This document shows, piece after piece, positions 7,101-7,919 of a DNA stretch of 7,919 nucleotides; position 1 is the stretch's first letter; every line of letters starts with the position of its first letter. The notes beneath the pieces are model-generated. The model ran no database searches. It was given only the letters and a program-made list of their open reading frames with translations, and was not told where the DNA came from. The position numbers and the translations under genes are program-made. This DNA comes from an uncultured Oscillospiraceae bacterium (GTDB lineage: Bacteria; Bacillota_A; Clostridia; Oscillospirales; Oscillospiraceae): NCBI GenBank assembly GCA_944386965.1, contig CALXDE010000171.1:1-7919 (forward strand), read 5' to 3'.

Positions 7101-7129
7101 AGTATACCACAGCTTTCCTGGACATACAA
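7101..7129 (-). promoter_or_regulatory. Housekeeping-type promoter of the dxs operon
   Basis: On the minus strand, -35 TTGTAT (7129-7124), a spacer of exactly 17 nt, and -10 TATACT (7106-7101) preceded by TGG, which makes an extended -10. The -35 is poor (3 of 6 consensus bases) and the extended -10 should compensate. AT-rich DNA immediately upstream could act as an UP-like element. The predicted start is near 7094. No better minus-strand promoter is seen between the two divergent genes. Confidence 0.65.
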
Positions 7130-7140
7130 GATATTTGTAT
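7124..7140. repeat. Perfect 6-5-6 inverted repeat over the dxs -35 element, operator candidate
   Basis: ATACAA (7124-7129), five bases, TTGTAT (7135-7140). The left arm is the -35 hexamer of the dxs promoter read on the minus strand, so a dimeric protein bound here would block that promoter. It sits in a short AT-rich island and chance cannot be excluded. Confidence 0.45.
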
Positions 7141-7149
7141 ATTTTTACA
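7136..7149. promoter_or_regulatory. TGTA-N6-TACA dyad, weak ARG-box-like site
   Basis: TGTATATTTTTACA matches the commonly quoted ARG-box core TGAATWWWWATTCA at 11 of 14 positions by my count and lies just upstream of the dxs -35. It overlaps the right arm of the neighbouring dyad. As the operon encodes ArgR, autoregulation is conceivable; the AT-rich background makes a chance match quite possible. Confidence 0.3.
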
Positions 7150-7193
7150 GAATATTCATAATCCGCAGGGGCGTACTCCGGCACACTTTTCCC

Positions 7194-7222
7194 TTGCCAT
7201 TTTCCTGTCGGTTTGCTATAAT
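7194..7222 (+). promoter_or_regulatory. Near-consensus sigma-A promoter for the SpoVT-like gene
   Basis: TTGCCA (7194-7199), a 17-nt spacer, then a perfect TATAAT (7217-7222) with an extended -10 TG at 7214-7215. The start should fall near 7229, leaving a leader of about 35 nt with the ribosome binding site GAAGGGAG at 7248-7255. This is the strongest promoter in the window and suggests constitutive, vegetative transcription unless a repressor intervenes. Confidence 0.88.
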
Positions 7223-7263
7223 TCACACTTGTATGAAAAATATGACAGAAGGGAGTTCTTCCA

Positions 7264-7512
7264 ATGCCCCGCGGAAAACACAACTTGGGGATGGGCAAAA
7301 ACCGGATCTTCGGCACCGCCCGTGTGGGCGACCGGGGACAGATCGTCATTCCCCAGGCGGCCCGCCGGTTTTTTGGCATCTCCCCGGGGGATACGCTGCT
7401 GATTCTGGGGAACGAGGCCAGCGGCCTGGTGGTGACCAAGCCGGAGGTGCTCAGCCACCTGGCCGACGAAATTTTGGGAAAACCGGAGGAGTCTGATTCC
7501 GATGAAGCTTGA
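7264..7512 (+). CDS. AbrB/MazE/SpoVT-family DNA-binding protein
   Basis: An 82-residue protein. The swapped-hairpin AbrB-like domain spans about residues 18-58: V-G-D-R-G-Q-I-V-I-P at 21-30, then A-A-R-R-F-F-G-I-S-P-G-D at 32-43 and a hydrophobic strand L-L-I-L-G. A short basic N-terminus precedes it and an acidic tail (E-E-S-D-S-D-E) ends it. Such proteins dimerise and bind DNA as transition-state or sporulation regulators, or serve as antitoxins. No toxin gene lies next to it: the following gene is a PLP enzyme, so a transcriptional regulator is the better reading. The ATG has GAAGGGAG 8 nt upstream. The last 11 nt overlap the start of the next gene. It is divergent from the dxs operon and could act on the shared control region; its target is unknown. 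It is too short to be a full-length SpoVT with its GAF-like domain. Confidence 0.88.
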   Translation: MPRGKHNLGMGKNRIFGTARVGDRGQIVIPQAARRFFGISPGDTLLILGNEASGLVVTKPEVLSHLADEILGKPEESDSDEA

Positions 7513-7919
7513 TAAAATGTATCAGGAGCTGGGCGTCAGCCCGGTCGTGTATGAATATGGGGAGGCGGTGCTGCGGGACCTGCGGGACCGGTTTGACGCC
7601 ATCGACCAGACGGCGGAGTACAACCAGGCCAAGGTCCTCTCCGCCTTTCAGAAGAACCGGGTGGACACCACCTGCTTTGCCGCCACCACCGGCTACGGGT
7701 ACAACGACGTGGGGCGGGAGAAGCTGGAGCGGGTCTACGCCGACGTGTTCCACACCCAGGCCGCCCTGGTGCGGCCCCAGATCACCTGCGGCACCCACGC
7801 CCTCACCGTGGCCCTCAGCGCCAACCTCCTGCCCGGGGACGAGCTGCTCTCCCCGGTGGGCGCCCCCTACGACACGCTCCAGGAGGTCATCGGCATCCGC
7901 CCCTCCCCCTGCTCCCTGG
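7502..7919 (+). CDS. Methionine gamma-lyase family PLP enzyme ('aluminium resistance protein' family), 5' part
   Basis: 139 residues are visible; the family is about 400 long, so the catalytic lysine lies outside the window. The segment at about 60-90 (A-T-T-G-Y-G-Y-N-D-V-G-R, then A-D-V-F-H-T-Q-A-A-L-V-R-P-Q) and the following C-G-T-H-A-L and L-L-P-G-D-E-L-L-S...P-Y-D-T-L-Q-E-V-I-G are typical of the Cys/Met-metabolism PLP enzymes called methionine gamma-lyase family or Alum_res (YnbB-like in Bacillus). The cofactor and fold are well supported by family; the real substrate of this branch is unsettled and aluminium resistance is only a legacy label. The ATG at 7502 has GGAGGAG 10 nt upstream and overlaps the regulator gene by 11 nt, so the two are probably co-translated from the promoter at 7194-7222. 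Confidence 0.87.
   Translation, partial: MKLDKMYQELGVSPVVYEYGEAVLRDLRDRFDAIDQTAEYNQAKVLSAFQKNRVDTTCFAATTGYGYNDVGREKLERVYADVFHTQAALVRPQITCGTHALTVALSANLLPGDELLSPVGAPYDTLQEVIGIRPSPCSL

Noticed and set aside
7135..7162. Second plus-strand promoter, TTGTAT-N16-CATAAT
   Set aside because: The -35 matches only 3 of 6 bases, the spacing is short, and the promoter at 7194-7222 is far better and closer to the gene.
7264..7919. Toxin-antitoxin pair, since AbrB/MazE-like proteins are often antitoxins
   Set aside because: The overlapping partner is a large PLP-enzyme family protein, not a MazF, PIN or other small toxin.

Overview
The window looks like a chromosomal piece of a GC-rich Firmicute, most likely a gut-type Clostridium relative (Oscillospiraceae, the Flavonifractor/Lawsonibacter type). 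This is inferred from the gene order dxs-tlyA-nadK-argR-recN, which is a Clostridia/Bacillota arrangement, from strong G/C preference at third codon positions, and from AGGAGG-type ribosome binding sites. I could not run a database search, so the genus is a guess.

Minus strand, positions 6915 down to 1: a tightly packed operon of seven genes. In order of transcription they are dxs (isoprenoid precursor synthesis), tlyA (rRNA 2'-O-methyltransferase), nadK (NAD kinase), argR (arginine repressor), recN (DNA repair ATPase), a small P-loop kinase-like protein of the 'DNA topology modulation' (FlaR-like) family, and a membrane-inserted M28 peptidase homologue that runs off the window. Four of the six junctions overlap (14, 4, 11 and 4 nt) and the other two gaps are 33 and 26 nt, so one transcript with translational coupling is the natural reading. 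No internal terminator is evident. Start codons at two junctions are non-ATG (TTG for nadK, GTG for the kinase).

Positions 6916-7263 form a divergent control region. A minus-strand promoter with an extended -10 (7101-7129) should drive the operon and leaves a leader of about 180 nt. The leader is very GC-rich and holds a strong interrupted hairpin followed by a short T tract. A near-consensus plus-strand promoter (7194-7222) drives the opposite unit. Between the two lies a short AT-rich island with overlapping dyads, one of which covers the -35 of the dxs promoter.

Plus strand, 7264 to the window end: a small SpoVT/AbrB-type DNA-binding protein whose 3' end overlaps the start of a PLP-dependent methionine gamma-lyase-family ('aluminium resistance') protein, cut by the window edge.

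Most of the window is ordinary conserved housekeeping content. The less ordinary points are the M28 homologue, which lacks two active-site residues of its family, the structured dxs leader, and the dyad-rich operator-like island between the divergent promoters.
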